Positions 35,935-44,684 of a stretch of DNA of 64,000 nt are shown in pieces. The DNA comes from Bacillota bacterium (GTDB lineage: Bacteria > Bacillota_I > Bacilli_A > Izemoplasmatales > Hujiaoplasmataceae), in NCBI GenBank assembly GCA_018816905.1, contig JAHIVB010000008.1, positions 186,001 through 250,000 on the forward strand. Reading direction: 5' to 3'. Positions within the stretch are counted from its first letter, which is position 1. Each line of letters begins with the position of its first letter. The notes below the pieces were generated by a model, which had not been told where the DNA came from, did not search any database, and saw nothing but the letters and a program-made list of their open reading frames with translations. Both the position numbers and the translations under genes were made by a program.

Positions 35935-36688
35935 TAAAAAAATTTTGTTCATCGTTGAGGGAGAAAAAACTGAGCCTTCCTTGATGAGACGATTAAACAA
36001 AATTATTGGATTCACTAATTATGAGATATTTTCGTATAACACATCCATTTATGAGTTGTATGAAGAACTAACAGAAGATGACAATCTTGACCTAGTGCTT
36101 ACACTCAAGGAATCTGCAAAAACTAGGGCAGAGATTGGAGTGTTGTCTCAAAAGTACGTATCTATTTATTTGATTTTTGACTTTGACCCACACTATCAAA
36201 AGTATTCTAAAGAAAATTTGAAAGAAATGTTGACATATTTTAACTCTTCTTACGACAGAGGAAAACTTTACATTAATTATCCAATGATGGAATCGTTTAG
36301 AGATTTACGTAGCATGCCAGATCATGCATTTCTTTTAAGACAAATGAAGGTTTCTGATTTGACAAAGTACAAAGAACAAGTTGGAAAACTATCTGACTAT
36401 ACTGAAATGAACAAATACGACTTCAAAATTGTTATGGAAATGATTACACATCACTTAAGAAAATATCATTTGTTAGTAAAGCGGAAGATTTCAATCCCTT
36501 CTGAAAATGATTTTTTGAATTATAACTATTTATCCGACATTAAGTTGTTGGAAATACAATCGAATAATGTTCAGAATGGTTGCGTCTCCGTCATCAATAC
36601 TTCAGTTTTCTATCTAATTGATTTGAAACCCAAGACTTTTTTTAATTGCCAATTCTCGAAATTTGTCTTGAAGACTTCTGCAAAATGA
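35918..36688 (+). CDS. RloB/AbiLii-like (Toprim-related) protein, putative defence effector
   Basis: 256 residues by the longest frame (GTG 35918); TTG 35927, with GGGTGAG upstream, may be the real start and would overlap the ATPase by 8 bases. The N-terminus ILFIVEGEKTEPSLMRRL carries the VEGEKTEP motif of RloB-family proteins. FDFDPHY and NYPMMESFRDL follow in the order of the family's acidic and Asn-Pro-like motifs. Probably the nuclease or toxin arm released or controlled by the ATPase. Function is inferred from family and pairing; residues for catalysis are not proven. Confidence 0.8.
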   Translation: MSFLNNKKILFIVEGEKTEPSLMRRLNKIIGFTNYEIFSYNTSIYELYEELTEDDNLDLVLTLKESAKTRAEIGVLSQKYVSIYLIFDFDPHYQKYSKENLKEMLTYFNSSYDRGKLYINYPMMESFRDLRSMPDHAFLLRQMKVSDLTKYKEQVGKLSDYTEMNKYDFKIVMEMITHHLRKYHLLVKRKISIPSENDFLNYNYLSDIKLLEIQSNNVQNGCVSVINTSVFYLIDLKPKTFFNCQFSKFVLKTSAK

Positions 36689-36693
36689 TTTCT

Positions 36694-36717
36694 GATTAGG
36701 GAAGGGATTCTTCCCTT
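36694..36717. repeat. Direct repeat copy 2, downstream of the cassette
   Basis: A near-identical copy of 34704-34728 lying six bases after the RloB-like stop. It recreates the GATTA(A)GGGAAGGG sequence of the ilvE end although no ilvE coding precedes it here. Confidence 0.75.
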
Positions 36718-36728
36718 TTCTTATTTTT
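36701..36728 (+). terminator. Terminator of the ATPase/RloB-like cassette
   Basis: AAGGGA and TCCCTT form the same small stem as the ilvE terminator, followed by TTCTTATTTTTT. Confidence 0.8.
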
Positions 36729-36804
36729 TCAAATAAAACCAATTGTCGTTTCGTATATTAAGTGGTATTATAAAGATATCCAAAGATATTTTAAGGGGGT
36801 TATC

Positions 36805-37869
36805 ATGAAAAAATTATTAACGATTTCACTCGTCGCAGCTTTGATGTTTGTTTTAGCTGGCTGTGACTTGTTATCGACGATTCAAGCTATAAAAGGGTTT
36901 GCCCAAGACTATCCGGTGTACTCTCAACGGTATACTGACGCTACACAATTCACTGTTTCAGCCGTTACGGATTTGACTGTAACCGACACGAATATTCCGG
37001 AAATGACATCAGTTCATTCCGAAGTGTATTATATGATTGACAAGAATTCTCCATTCTTGTATGCAGAAGAGACATTAGATGATGTTTCATCTACCAGTGT
37101 TTATGAGTCTGCAGGATCCCTTTACATTCAATATGTAATCGAAGATCAAATTGTGACTCCGACCATTCCGATTAGTGAAAGTACAACGCAATCGGATTCT
37201 AACATTTTCAATATGGATGATTTTTCTGTAACGGATGTTCAAAACGAAAATCTGATTGGAGACCATTCCTACCAGTTTGATATTTACCTCAGTCAAGTCA
37301 TTGATTTAGAAAAATTGAGCGGTTTCGCCGACAAATTGAAATTATTCGATGAAGACTTATCCTCTTTTGATAACGCATTAGCCAATGTGATCTTAACTTT
37401 CACGGACTACGAAAGCGTCATGGATATTCAAGTGTCATTAACGGATTACACCATTACTTTTGAAGACGATTCTTATCTGACAGTTTCCCTCACGAATCAT
37501 ACCATAATGACAATTCCAACCGAATTCGTCATGCCTGATGTGTTTGGCTCCGATTATCAGATGGTTGCTGTTGACAATATCGAGTTGGCAAGGAAAGTGT
37601 ACCATGCCAATGAAGTCATTGTATATCCAGTCACTGCTGAACAAAATGGATGGATTCAACTATACTTAGAAGCTGGAACTTACGATTTGATGAGTAACCA
37701 ATGGGGATTGTTCTCATCCTCCTCGGTTTATGATTCAACTCAAACTCTGATTCCGTACAATTCAGTGGGAATGATTCAATTTACTGCTCCTACTGAGGGA
37801 ACCTATTATTTCTATTTGGTTCCTACGACAGATTGCACACTTGATTTAAGTTTTGAACCAGTGATATAA
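36805..37869 (+). CDS. Hypothetical lipoprotein with a PPC-like C-terminal domain
   Basis: 354 residues. Signal peptide with lipobox LAGC (Cys about 19) behind AAGGGGGTTATC. The middle contains Thr/Asp-rich beta strands. The last 90 residues (GWIQLYLEAGTYDLMSN, then FTAPTEGTYYFYLVP) follow the pattern of pre-peptidase C-terminal (PPC) beta-sandwich domains that bind polymers. No enzyme domain seen. Surface-exposed; function unknown. Monocistronic with its own terminator. Confidence 0.82.
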   Translation: MKKLLTISLVAALMFVLAGCDLLSTIQAIKGFAQDYPVYSQRYTDATQFTVSAVTDLTVTDTNIPEMTSVHSEVYYMIDKNSPFLYAEETLDDVSSTSVYESAGSLYIQYVIEDQIVTPTIPISESTTQSDSNIFNMDDFSVTDVQNENLIGDHSYQFDIYLSQVIDLEKLSGFADKLKLFDEDLSSFDNALANVILTFTDYESVMDIQVSLTDYTITFEDDSYLTVSLTNHTIMTIPTEFVMPDVFGSDYQMVAVDNIELARKVYHANEVIVYPVTAEQNGWIQLYLEAGTYDLMSNQWGLFSSSSVYDSTQTLIPYNSVGMIQFTAPTEGTYYFYLVPTTDCTLDLSFEPVI

Positions 37870-37887
37870 AAACAACATATCAAACAG

Positions 37888-37915
37888 AAAACGCCCATTT
37901 ATTGGGCGTTTTTTT
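37888..37915 (+). terminator. Terminator of the 36805 lipoprotein gene
   Basis: AAAACGCCCA (37888-37897), loop, TGGGCGTTTT (37903-37912), then T run. Confidence 0.92.
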
Positions 37916-38004
37916 GTAAAAGCATTAAAAAGCATTTCAACTGGTGTTATAATGACTTTTAATTGAGTTCGCTTGTAGACTACCATAAGGATAAGGAAAC
38001 GAAG

Positions 38005-40701
38005 ATGACGACAAAAAAACAAGGACATAAAGTATCATTATTCACGACAATCATGTATGCTATGGGAGATTTTCCTTTTTCGTTTTCAGTAACGCTAATT
38101 GGGTTCTTCTTAATGATTTTCCTGACCAATACAATTGGAATTAGTGCGTTTTGGGCCGGTGCGATCATCTTTATCGGAATTGTATGGGATGCGATTACCG
38201 ATCCCATCGTTGGATACATTAACGACAATACGAGAAGCAAAGTCGGAAGAAGAAGAAAGTATATGTTTTTATTCTATCTTCCAATGGCAATCACATTTTT
38301 AATGATGTTTAGCGTTCCTTCTCTTTTCAGAGACGGTTCTGAATTTGTCAAGGTTCTTGTGACGCTTTTGCTTTATCTTCTGTTTACAACGTTTATGACG
38401 CTCGTGGCGACCCCTTTTGGAGCGATCATCAACGAGATTACCGATGATTATGACCAAAGAACCAAGATGACGACATTTAGAATGACCGGTTCGATTATTG
38501 GAACCCTGCTTTCAATCATCATTCCAGAATTTTTGGGATTAGCGAATGCAAGTCAAAACAATACGATGGGTTATGTTTGGATGGGCGTTATTTTCGCTGG
38601 CTTGATGATTATTTTTGGGTATTCAAGTGCGCTTTCTCTGAAAGAAAGAAACCGTAATTTGAATCAAACAAAACACGCATTTGATTTCAAAAAATATTTC
38701 ATTGAATCTTGGAAGAGTGTTCCTTTTAGACAAGTAACGATAATGTACATGATTTCAGTTTCGATTATGAATTTCATTCAAGGAAATTTAGTTTATTTCA
38801 TTAACTATAAAATGTTATTACCGGGAATCTTTTTGCCGATTGCCGGAGGCGTCATGGTTTTAGCCGTTTTATTTATGCCAATCTGGATGATATTTGCCTC
38901 TAAGACGACAAAAAAAACAGCCTATATAGTAGCCATATTCATCGTGATTGGAAGTCTGGTCAGTTTATACTTCGTTCCGATGTACGATTTCCAAGCGGCA
39001 GGGATTACTGCCCAACTGGCAGAACCTTCGATGCTCCTTCCTCAATATCAAGATTTGCAGGTATACTATGTTCCTGATTTGAATGTAGAAATGGGACAAG
39101 TCATCAAAGTCTTATGGCAAGAAGCCCCGTGGGTTTATTTCAGCATCATCGCACTTTCTCTCGGGTTTTCAGGTTTACAGATGCTACCATTTTCAATGGT
39201 TCCTGATGCCATCAACTTCTCTTCCAATGCGAAAGAGAAGAAAGAAGGTGCGTATTATGGAATTGTAACCTTTGTACAAAAGATGGGATGGGGCATTGGA
39301 ATGCTTCTAACGGGTATTGTTCTTCACATTTCTGGATATTTAGAACCAGCAAAAGTATTTACCTTTGAAAGTCAAAATACGATACTTGCCGGACAAATCG
39401 TCTTGCAATCTCCTTCCAGTGTTCAGGCAATCACGATTCTGTTTAGTTTGATTCCCGCCCTGTTCGGAGTAATGGGTATTCTTTCGATTCGAAAATATAA
39501 AGTCGATAGAAAAGCACTTCATAAACAAATCGAAGACATCAACAAAGAAGATGAAGGATATTTACTTGAGATCAAAGAAGTGAATAACGCTCTTGAAATT
39601 GAAAACTTTATTCGCCTTCATGAAATCCTATATGAACACGATCCGCTATACGTGCTTCCAATCAGAAAAGAATTCAGGGACATGTTGAAAAAACAGTTGA
39701 TTCTTCATGATTACAAAGAACCTGTGATAGCGTATAATGTCTATGTCAATTCCCGCATCAGTGGAAGAATTTGGTTGACTTTATTTACCGCAAGACCAGG
39801 AACACCAATCGAAAAACGCCAAGGAGCTTTCAACTTTTTTGAAACCATTGATGATTATGAAGTTGTAAAGGTATTGTTTGACAAGGCTTCAGAGTGGTAT
39901 GAATCTCAAGGAATGGACTACTATTACGGAAATACCAACCCACTTGATCCAGATGATGCAAGAGGAGTCTTAATCGACGGTTTCGAAGATGCTCCTGCAG
40001 TCATGTGCATCTATAATTTGCCTTACTATCAAAAGCATCTGGAACGATACGGATTCAAGATGGATGAAGACTTGTATTCTTACAAATTAACGATGGACGA
40101 TATACCTTATGAAAGATATGAAGTCATCGACAAATTAAAAAAGAGATATCAATTCTTTGTTCGCTCTGCGAATAAGAAAAATATATCGAACGATGCAAAA
40201 GACGTCATTCAAGTCATTAACGAATCGATTACTGACGATTGGGATATGAGAGCTCCGGAACCGGATAAGGTATATGAATTACTCAATTCGTGGAAAAACT
40301 TTCTTGATTTTGATTTAATCAAAATTGCTTACACCTTTGAAGGAAGACCGATTGGGTTTGGAATGATGATTCCAAACTTCAATGAAGCATTGAGTAAAAT
40401 CCATGGGAAATGGAATTTGATTTCAATGCTGAAGCTGCTATATTATAAATCTAAGATTAAAACGACGAGAGCAATGATTCAAATGGTTGTCAAAGATTAT
40501 CAAAACAAAGGTGTCATCAATGCGATTTATCAAGATTATTTTGAGATTTTAAAGAAGAGAGACATAAAATTCATCGATGCTTCAACCATTGGTAGCGACA
40601 ACTTCAAATCACGATTCGTTATTGAAAAACTCGGAGGAAAAAGATACAAAGTATTCCGACTTTACGGAATTGAAGTTCCAAAGAAAGAGAGTGAATCATG
40701 A
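38005..40701 (+). CDS. MFS transporter (GPH type) fused to a YghO-like GNAT domain
   Basis: 898 residues from ATG 38005 (AAGGAAACGAAG upstream); a TATAAT at 37948-37953 excludes the earlier TTG. Residues 1 to about 500 form a 12-TM sugar:cation-symporter-like carrier: WDAITDPIVGYINDNTRSKVGRRRKYM is the GPH signature. Residues about 515-895 match the long GNAT-like family with HDPLYVLPIRKEFR, FNFFETIDDYEVV, GNTNPLDPDDARGVLIDGF and PAVMCIYNLPYYQ. The frame is continuous with no stop or frameshift at the junction. The two parts are normally separate proteins. Substrates unknown; a transport-coupled acylation is only a suggestion. It overlaps the next gene by ATGA. Confidence 0.88.
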   Translation: MTTKKQGHKVSLFTTIMYAMGDFPFSFSVTLIGFFLMIFLTNTIGISAFWAGAIIFIGIVWDAITDPIVGYINDNTRSKVGRRRKYMFLFYLPMAITFLMMFSVPSLFRDGSEFVKVLVTLLLYLLFTTFMTLVATPFGAIINEITDDYDQRTKMTTFRMTGSIIGTLLSIIIPEFLGLANASQNNTMGYVWMGVIFAGLMIIFGYSSALSLKERNRNLNQTKHAFDFKKYFIESWKSVPFRQVTIMYMISVSIMNFIQGNLVYFINYKMLLPGIFLPIAGGVMVLAVLFMPIWMIFASKTTKKTAYIVAIFIVIGSLVSLYFVPMYDFQAAGITAQLAEPSMLLPQYQDLQVYYVPDLNVEMGQVIKVLWQEAPWVYFSIIALSLGFSGLQMLPFSMVPDAINFSSNAKEKKEGAYYGIVTFVQKMGWGIGMLLTGIVLHISGYLEPAKVFTFESQNTILAGQIVLQSPSSVQAITILFSLIPALFGVMGILSIRKYKVDRKALHKQIEDINKEDEGYLLEIKEVNNALEIENFIRLHEILYEHDPLYVLPIRKEFRDMLKKQLILHDYKEPVIAYNVYVNSRISGRIWLTLFTARPGTPIEKRQGAFNFFETIDDYEVVKVLFDKASEWYESQGMDYYYGNTNPLDPDDARGVLIDGFEDAPAVMCIYNLPYYQKHLERYGFKMDEDLYSYKLTMDDIPYERYEVIDKLKKRYQFFVRSANKKNISNDAKDVIQVINESITDDWDMRAPEPDKVYELLNSWKNFLDFDLIKIAYTFEGRPIGFGMMIPNFNEALSKIHGKWNLISMLKLLYYKSKIKTTRAMIQMVVKDYQNKGVINAIYQDYFEILKKRDIKFIDASTIGSDNFKSRFVIEKLGGKRYKVFRLYGIEVPKKESES

Positions 40702-41306
40702 AAAAACTCATCTACCATCGCGATGGAGACATCATCCGTCATTTAATTAAAAAAGATGGACACCTCGAAGAATTGTTTGCTCAACCTGAAGAAGTGGTCG
40801 TCAACCTGATTGATGCTTCATTTGCGGCATTGGCTGAAGCGATTGTCGCTCAGCAGTTATCGGGTAGGGTTGCTGAAGTGATTTGGGGAAGAGTAAAGAC
40901 TTTACTGAATAATCGTATCGAACCCGAAGAAGTATTGAAGGCAGAGTCTGATGAATTACGCAAATGTGGACTATCTTCAAGAAAAGCAGAATATATTCAA
41001 TCGCTTGCAACCAAAGTAATTAGTAAAGAAGTGGATTTTAATAACATTGAAAACAAAAGCAATCAAGAAATTATTGATATGCTTGTCAAAGTAAAAGGAA
41101 TTGGTCCTTGGACCGCTGAAATGTTTCTGATGTTTTCACTTGGACGAGAAGATGTCTTCAGTGTTTTGGATTTAGGATTAAGAAACGGACTACAAAAGCT
41201 ATATAAAAGGGAAATGACTCATGAAGAAATGATGGAGATTTCAAAAAAATGGTCTCCTTATCAAAGTGTGGTATCTCATTATTTATGGAGATATAATCAA
41301 AGATGA
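40698..41306 (+). CDS. DNA-3-methyladenine glycosylase (AlkA-type, HhH-GPD)
   Basis: 202 residues. The helix-hairpin-helix is VKVKGIGPWTAEMFLMFSLG, followed by the GPD-loop catalytic Asp in VFSVLDLGLRNG. The N-terminal AIVAQQLSGRVAEVIWGRV matches AlkA/Mag proteins. It excises alkylated bases, starting base-excision repair. It is shorter than E. coli AlkA, lacking the N-terminal domain, as in Firmicutes. Translationally coupled by an ATGA overlap to the unrelated transporter-GNAT gene. Confidence 0.93.
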   Translation: MKKLIYHRDGDIIRHLIKKDGHLEELFAQPEEVVVNLIDASFAALAEAIVAQQLSGRVAEVIWGRVKTLLNNRIEPEEVLKAESDELRKCGLSSRKAEYIQSLATKVISKEVDFNNIENKSNQEIIDMLVKVKGIGPWTAEMFLMFSLGREDVFSVLDLGLRNGLQKLYKREMTHEEMMEISKKWSPYQSVVSHYLWRYNQR

Positions 41307-41314
41307 TATTAGAA

Positions 41315-41345
41315 AGACCGTGGAAACCCACGGTCTATCTTTTTA
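41315..41345 (+). terminator. Terminator after the glycosylase gene
   Basis: AGACCGTGG (41315-41323), AAAC loop, CCACGGTCT (41328-41336), then ATCTTTTT. Confidence 0.9.
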
Positions 41346-41352
41346 ACTAAAT

Positions 41353-42177
41353 TTATATTTGGTCTAGCAATTTCTTTTTTTGAGTGGCGAATTCTTCATC
41401 CGTAATCATTTTTTGATCATGAAGTCTAATGAGTTTCTCCATTCGCTTCTCAATATCTTCAGGCGTTTGAACCTGTGAAGATTCTTTTTCTTTCAGAGGG
41501 GTATTTACTTTGGATAAAGGACTCAACAAGGATAGTATGCTATTCTGGAAAATGAGGTTTTTCTCTCCAATTGAAATCGATATGGCCTCAAATGTTGTAG
41601 AAGTCGTCTGAAGGTTCTTTTTCTGATCGTAACCATATGTCGTTCTTGAAACATTTGGGTAAGGAGAATAACGTAGGAGAGTTTCCTTCATTTTTATCGT
41701 TGTAAACGCTATATGATTGTTCTGATAGTAGTCAATGGATTCTATTGGAGCTTTGCATGGAAAAAAGCAAAGAGAACCTTCTTTTTTGAAGCACAGATAT
41801 TCGATATTATCAACCAATAGAAGTGAAGGATCCGTGACGAAACTTCTTGCGACAATTGCATCCGTTGGAACTTGTTCAGCTTGTACAGAGTGGTAATAGT
41901 CGATTAAGTATTTTGTAAATAAATCTATTTTTACTTTTTTGGGTTTATACGAAGTCTGATATCCAACCAGTAAAATGATACCTATGATTGGAAGGCCGAA
42001 ATACAGTACCGCAGGCTTCACAAATGCATCTCCTCCTCCAAACACTTTGTATTCCAAAAGCAGAATAATAATCATTAATACAAACGCTACTTGAAATGCT
42101 GTAATGATGAACTTCCCAATGACGATTTTGACTCTGGCATCCCATATTTCTTTTTTGATGACGGGATCGTTATTCAT
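41353..42177 (-). CDS. SHOCT-domain membrane protein
   Basis: 274 residues from ATG 42175-42177, behind AAGGAGATATT. The longer frame from GTG 42195 includes the ribosome site and is rejected. Two TM helices lie near residues 20-45 and 52-75. A central domain with PH-like features follows (CFFPCKAPIESIDYYQNNHI). The C-terminal 35 residues (EDIEKRMEKLIRLHDQKMITDEEFATQKKKLL) are a SHOCT oligomerisation motif. Its architecture recalls the 3285 protein, but no clear alignment exists. Function unknown. Confidence 0.8.
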   Translation of the reverse strand: MNNDPVIKKEIWDARVKIVIGKFIITAFQVAFVLMIIILLLEYKVFGGGDAFVKPAVLYFGLPIIGIILLVGYQTSYKPKKVKIDLFTKYLIDYYHSVQAEQVPTDAIVARSFVTDPSLLLVDNIEYLCFKKEGSLCFFPCKAPIESIDYYQNNHIAFTTIKMKETLLRYSPYPNVSRTTYGYDQKKNLQTTSTTFEAISISIGEKNLIFQNSILSLLSPLSKVNTPLKEKESSQVQTPEDIEKRMEKLIRLHDQKMITDEEFATQKKKLLDQI

Positions 42178-42332
42178 AATATCTCCTTCTTTCACTTTGT
42201 GAAATCAATTGAATTATATTCCTTTCATAACAGTTATACAAGAGGGAGAACACTCATTTTAATAAATATATTTATTATCCAAAAACACTACGATATATTA
42301 AAGTCAAAGAAGAAGAAACTGGTTGTGATTCT

Positions 42333-42361
42333 TTTACAATTTCTCAGTTTTATGGTATAAT
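42333..42361 (+). promoter_or_regulatory. Promoter of the DEAD-box helicase gene
   Basis: TTTACA (42333-42338), 17 bp, TATAAT (42356-42361). The resulting leader is about 85 bases. Confidence 0.75.
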
Positions 42362-42381
42362 ATATGCATCAAACCATAAAT

Positions 42382-42440
42382 AAAGCCTTCCTTATTGATT
42401 TTCGATATGTTTGGAAAATTTGGCGGAAGACTTTTTTATT
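42382..42440 (+). promoter_or_regulatory. Terminator-like hairpin in the helicase leader
   Basis: AAAGCCTTCC (42382-42391) can pair with GGAAGACTTT (42425-42434), with one mismatch, around a 33-base loop. The right arm runs into TTTATTT just before the AGGAGG. It may act as an attenuator or cold-responsive leader; structure inferred by eye. Confidence 0.4.
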
Positions 42441-42452
42441 TGAGGAGGATCT

Positions 42453-43730
42453 ATGAATTTTAAAGAATTAAATTTAATTGAACCAATTTTGCGTGCAATT
42501 GATAAAGAAGGGTATACAGAACCCACCCCTATACAAGAAGAAGCGATTCCAGTTCTTCTAGAAGGCAAAGATGTCTTGGCGAGTGCACAAACCGGAACAG
42601 GAAAAACTGCAGCTTTTGCTATCCCTTTATTACAGTTACTAAATAAGCAAGGATCAACTCAAAAAGAGAAGAAGATTCAAGCTTTAATTTTAACACCTAC
42701 GAGAGAATTGGCAACCCAAATCATGGAGAGTTTTCGTGCATACGGCCAATTTGTCAGCATAAGAACCGTAGTCATATTTGGTGGAGTATCCCAAAAAGCA
42801 CAAGTAGACTCATTAAGTCGAGGTGTTGACATTTTAGTTGCTACACCAGGAAGATTACTTGATTTAATCGGACAGAAGATTATCGACTTGTCATTTGTTA
42901 AATACTTAATCCTCGACGAGGCAGATAGAATGCTCGACATGGGGTTTGCGAAAGATGTCGCAAAAGTGATTGGATTCGTTCCAAAGCAACGTCAAACGAT
43001 GCTTTTTTCAGCAACCATGCCTCAAGACATCGTCAAATTGGCAAATTCGGTATTGAAAAATCCAATTCGGATTCAAATTACGCCTGTTGAAACAACAGTA
43101 GAGGCCATCAAGCAAAAAATTTATTTTGCAATCAAGAAGAACAAGACTCGTCTTTTGATTCATTTGTTGAACGAAAAGCCATACCCTTCAGTTTTGGTAT
43201 TCGCTCGAACGAAACATGGAGCGAACAAAATATCAAAAGAGTTGCGGGCAAACCATGTTCAGTCGATGGAAATACATGGAAACAAATCTCAAGGCGCCAG
43301 AACTGAAGCATTGTCTTTGTTTAAAACAAGACAAGTGCGTGTTTTAGTTGCGACAGATATCGCAGCGAGAGGCCTAGATATTGAAGAGCTTGCGTTGGTA
43401 GTCAACTACGATATGCCTGAGGTGCCAGAAACATACATTCATAGAATCGGAAGAACCGGTAGAGCAGGACTTGGCGGACTGGCTATTTCGTTTGTATCAG
43501 ATGAAGAACTTCATCTATTAAAAGCAATTGAAAAACATATCGGAATGCAAATAGGTCAAGTGAAGGCACATCCTTATCACGAAGACTTTACCGCTTCGAC
43601 TTTTGTCCCAACGAAGCCCGTCGTCAAACCAAATATGACGGTAATGAAAAACCGAAGTAATCCAAGTAAAAAGAAGCCAAATTATAATAGACCGAAAACT
43701 AATCGGCCAAAACAATCTAAAGATAACTAG
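42453..43730 (+). CDS. DEAD-box ATP-dependent RNA helicase
   Basis: 425 residues. Full helicase core: Q-motif TPIQEEAIP, motif I AQTGTGKT, Ia PTRELA, II DEAD, III SAT, IV VLVFARTK, V TDIAARGLD, VI HRIGRTGRAG. The C-terminal 50 residues are basic and Asn/Pro-rich (KKKPNYNRPKTNRPKQ), like RhlE/CshA tails that bind RNA. It remodels RNA in ribosome assembly or decay. Strong GAGGAGG site; long leader with possible attenuator. Confidence 0.96.
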   Translation: MNFKELNLIEPILRAIDKEGYTEPTPIQEEAIPVLLEGKDVLASAQTGTGKTAAFAIPLLQLLNKQGSTQKEKKIQALILTPTRELATQIMESFRAYGQFVSIRTVVIFGGVSQKAQVDSLSRGVDILVATPGRLLDLIGQKIIDLSFVKYLILDEADRMLDMGFAKDVAKVIGFVPKQRQTMLFSATMPQDIVKLANSVLKNPIRIQITPVETTVEAIKQKIYFAIKKNKTRLLIHLLNEKPYPSVLVFARTKHGANKISKELRANHVQSMEIHGNKSQGARTEALSLFKTRQVRVLVATDIAARGLDIEELALVVNYDMPEVPETYIHRIGRTGRAGLGGLAISFVSDEELHLLKAIEKHIGMQIGQVKAHPYHEDFTASTFVPTKPVVKPNMTVMKNRSNPSKKKPNYNRPKTNRPKQSKDN

Positions 43731-43752
43731 AATGGGAAACCATTCTTTTTTT
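43729..43752 (+). terminator. Terminator of the helicase gene
   Basis: AGAATGG (43729-43735), GAAA tetraloop, CCATTCT (43740-43746), then T run. It overlaps the stop codon. Confidence 0.92.
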
Positions 43753-43828
43753 ATTTAAGCACCATTTGACAATCCCCATACTATTTGTTAAGATTTAATT
43801 AAGTTATATTTAATAAGAGAGGGCAATC

Positions 43829-44290
43829 ATGAAAATTGGTTTTATTTTCTATTCGGAGAGCGGACATACGCTCAGTGTATTGAATCAATTAGAAAAAGTA
43901 TATAAGAATAAAGGCCATTTCGTAGAAAAAATCTCGTTATATGAAGGCTACGACATCAAAAAGAGGATCTTGACTTATTTTCCAAAAGCCAATGAATATG
44001 ATTTGGTCCTTTTTGCTTCACCGGTACAAGCTTTTTCGCTTGCCATCCCAATGGTGCAGTACCTAGAGCATGTTGAACTAAAGAAAGAGCAAAAAACACA
44101 ACTTCTCCTTACTCAGCATTTCAAAAGAGCTTGCTTTGGCGGAAACAGAGCACTTCGCCAGATGAAGAAGGCAATCGAAGGTTATAACCCAGTGATTCTT
44201 TGTGAAGGAATCGTCCATTGGTCTAGTAAAGAAAGAGAACTACAGATAGAGCAAATCATAGCTCAATTTGGAAGTGCTATGGATGAGTAA
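43829..44290 (+). CDS. Flavodoxin-like protein
   Basis: 153 residues. The N-terminal FIFYSESGHTLSV matches the flavodoxin phosphate-binding loop (normally T/SxTGxT; here SESGHT). FASPVQAFSLAIPMVQYL corresponds to the 60s loop, with the flavin contacts. It probably binds FMN and carries electrons. First gene of a three-gene operon with a membrane FMN-binding domain protein, overlapping it by 8 bases. Confidence 0.85.
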   Translation: MKIGFIFYSESGHTLSVLNQLEKVYKNKGHFVEKISLYEGYDIKKRILTYFPKANEYDLVLFASPVQAFSLAIPMVQYLEHVELKKEQKTQLLLTQHFKRACFGGNRALRQMKKAIEGYNPVILCEGIVHWSSKERELQIEQIIAQFGSAMDE

Positions 44291-44684
44291 AAAATTAAGA
44301 ATATGGATTACAGTACTTTCAGCACTTATCATATTTGTTTCAATCGGTGTCATCGTTGTTTCAAATATACAGAATAATTTGGATGACTTAGTTCAAACCG
44401 AATTGGAAGAACTAGATCTTACATCTATTCCTGATGGTACCTATTATGGCGAGTATACAGCGTTTCCCGTTAGTGTTGAGGTATCAGTTCATGTCTCCAT
44501 GCACGAGATTGTTTCTATCCAAATTCTTCAGCATGATAATGGTCAAGGAAGTCCTGCAGAGGCCATTGTTGAAACCGTCATTGATCATCAATCCATTCAA
44601 GTAGATGCCATAGCCGGTGCTACATACAGTTCTTTCTGTATCCTCCTTGCCATTCAAGATGCACTTGATTTGGGGGACTCCTAA
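44283..44684 (+). CDS. Membrane-anchored FMN-binding domain protein
   Basis: 133 residues from ATG 44283, inside the end of the flavodoxin gene. One N-terminal TM helix (WITVLSALIIFVSIGVIVV) places the domain outside. DGTYYGEYTAFPVSVEVSVHV and VDAIAGATYSSFCIL follow the FMN-bind pattern. The AGATYSS segment corresponds to the D/SGAT site whose Thr is flavinylated by ApbE in related proteins. It likely carries covalent FMN in extracytoplasmic electron transfer. No apbE is visible in the window. Confidence 0.85.
   Translation: MSKKLRIWITVLSALIIFVSIGVIVVSNIQNNLDDLVQTELEELDLTSIPDGTYYGEYTAFPVSVEVSVHVSMHEIVSIQILQHDNGQGSPAEAIVETVIDHQSIQVDAIAGATYSSFCILLAIQDALDLGDS

Noticed and set aside
34704-36717. 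Insertion sequence or transposon bounded by the direct repeats
   Set aside because: No transposase, integrase or terminal inverted repeat is present; only a defence-like cassette lies between the repeats.
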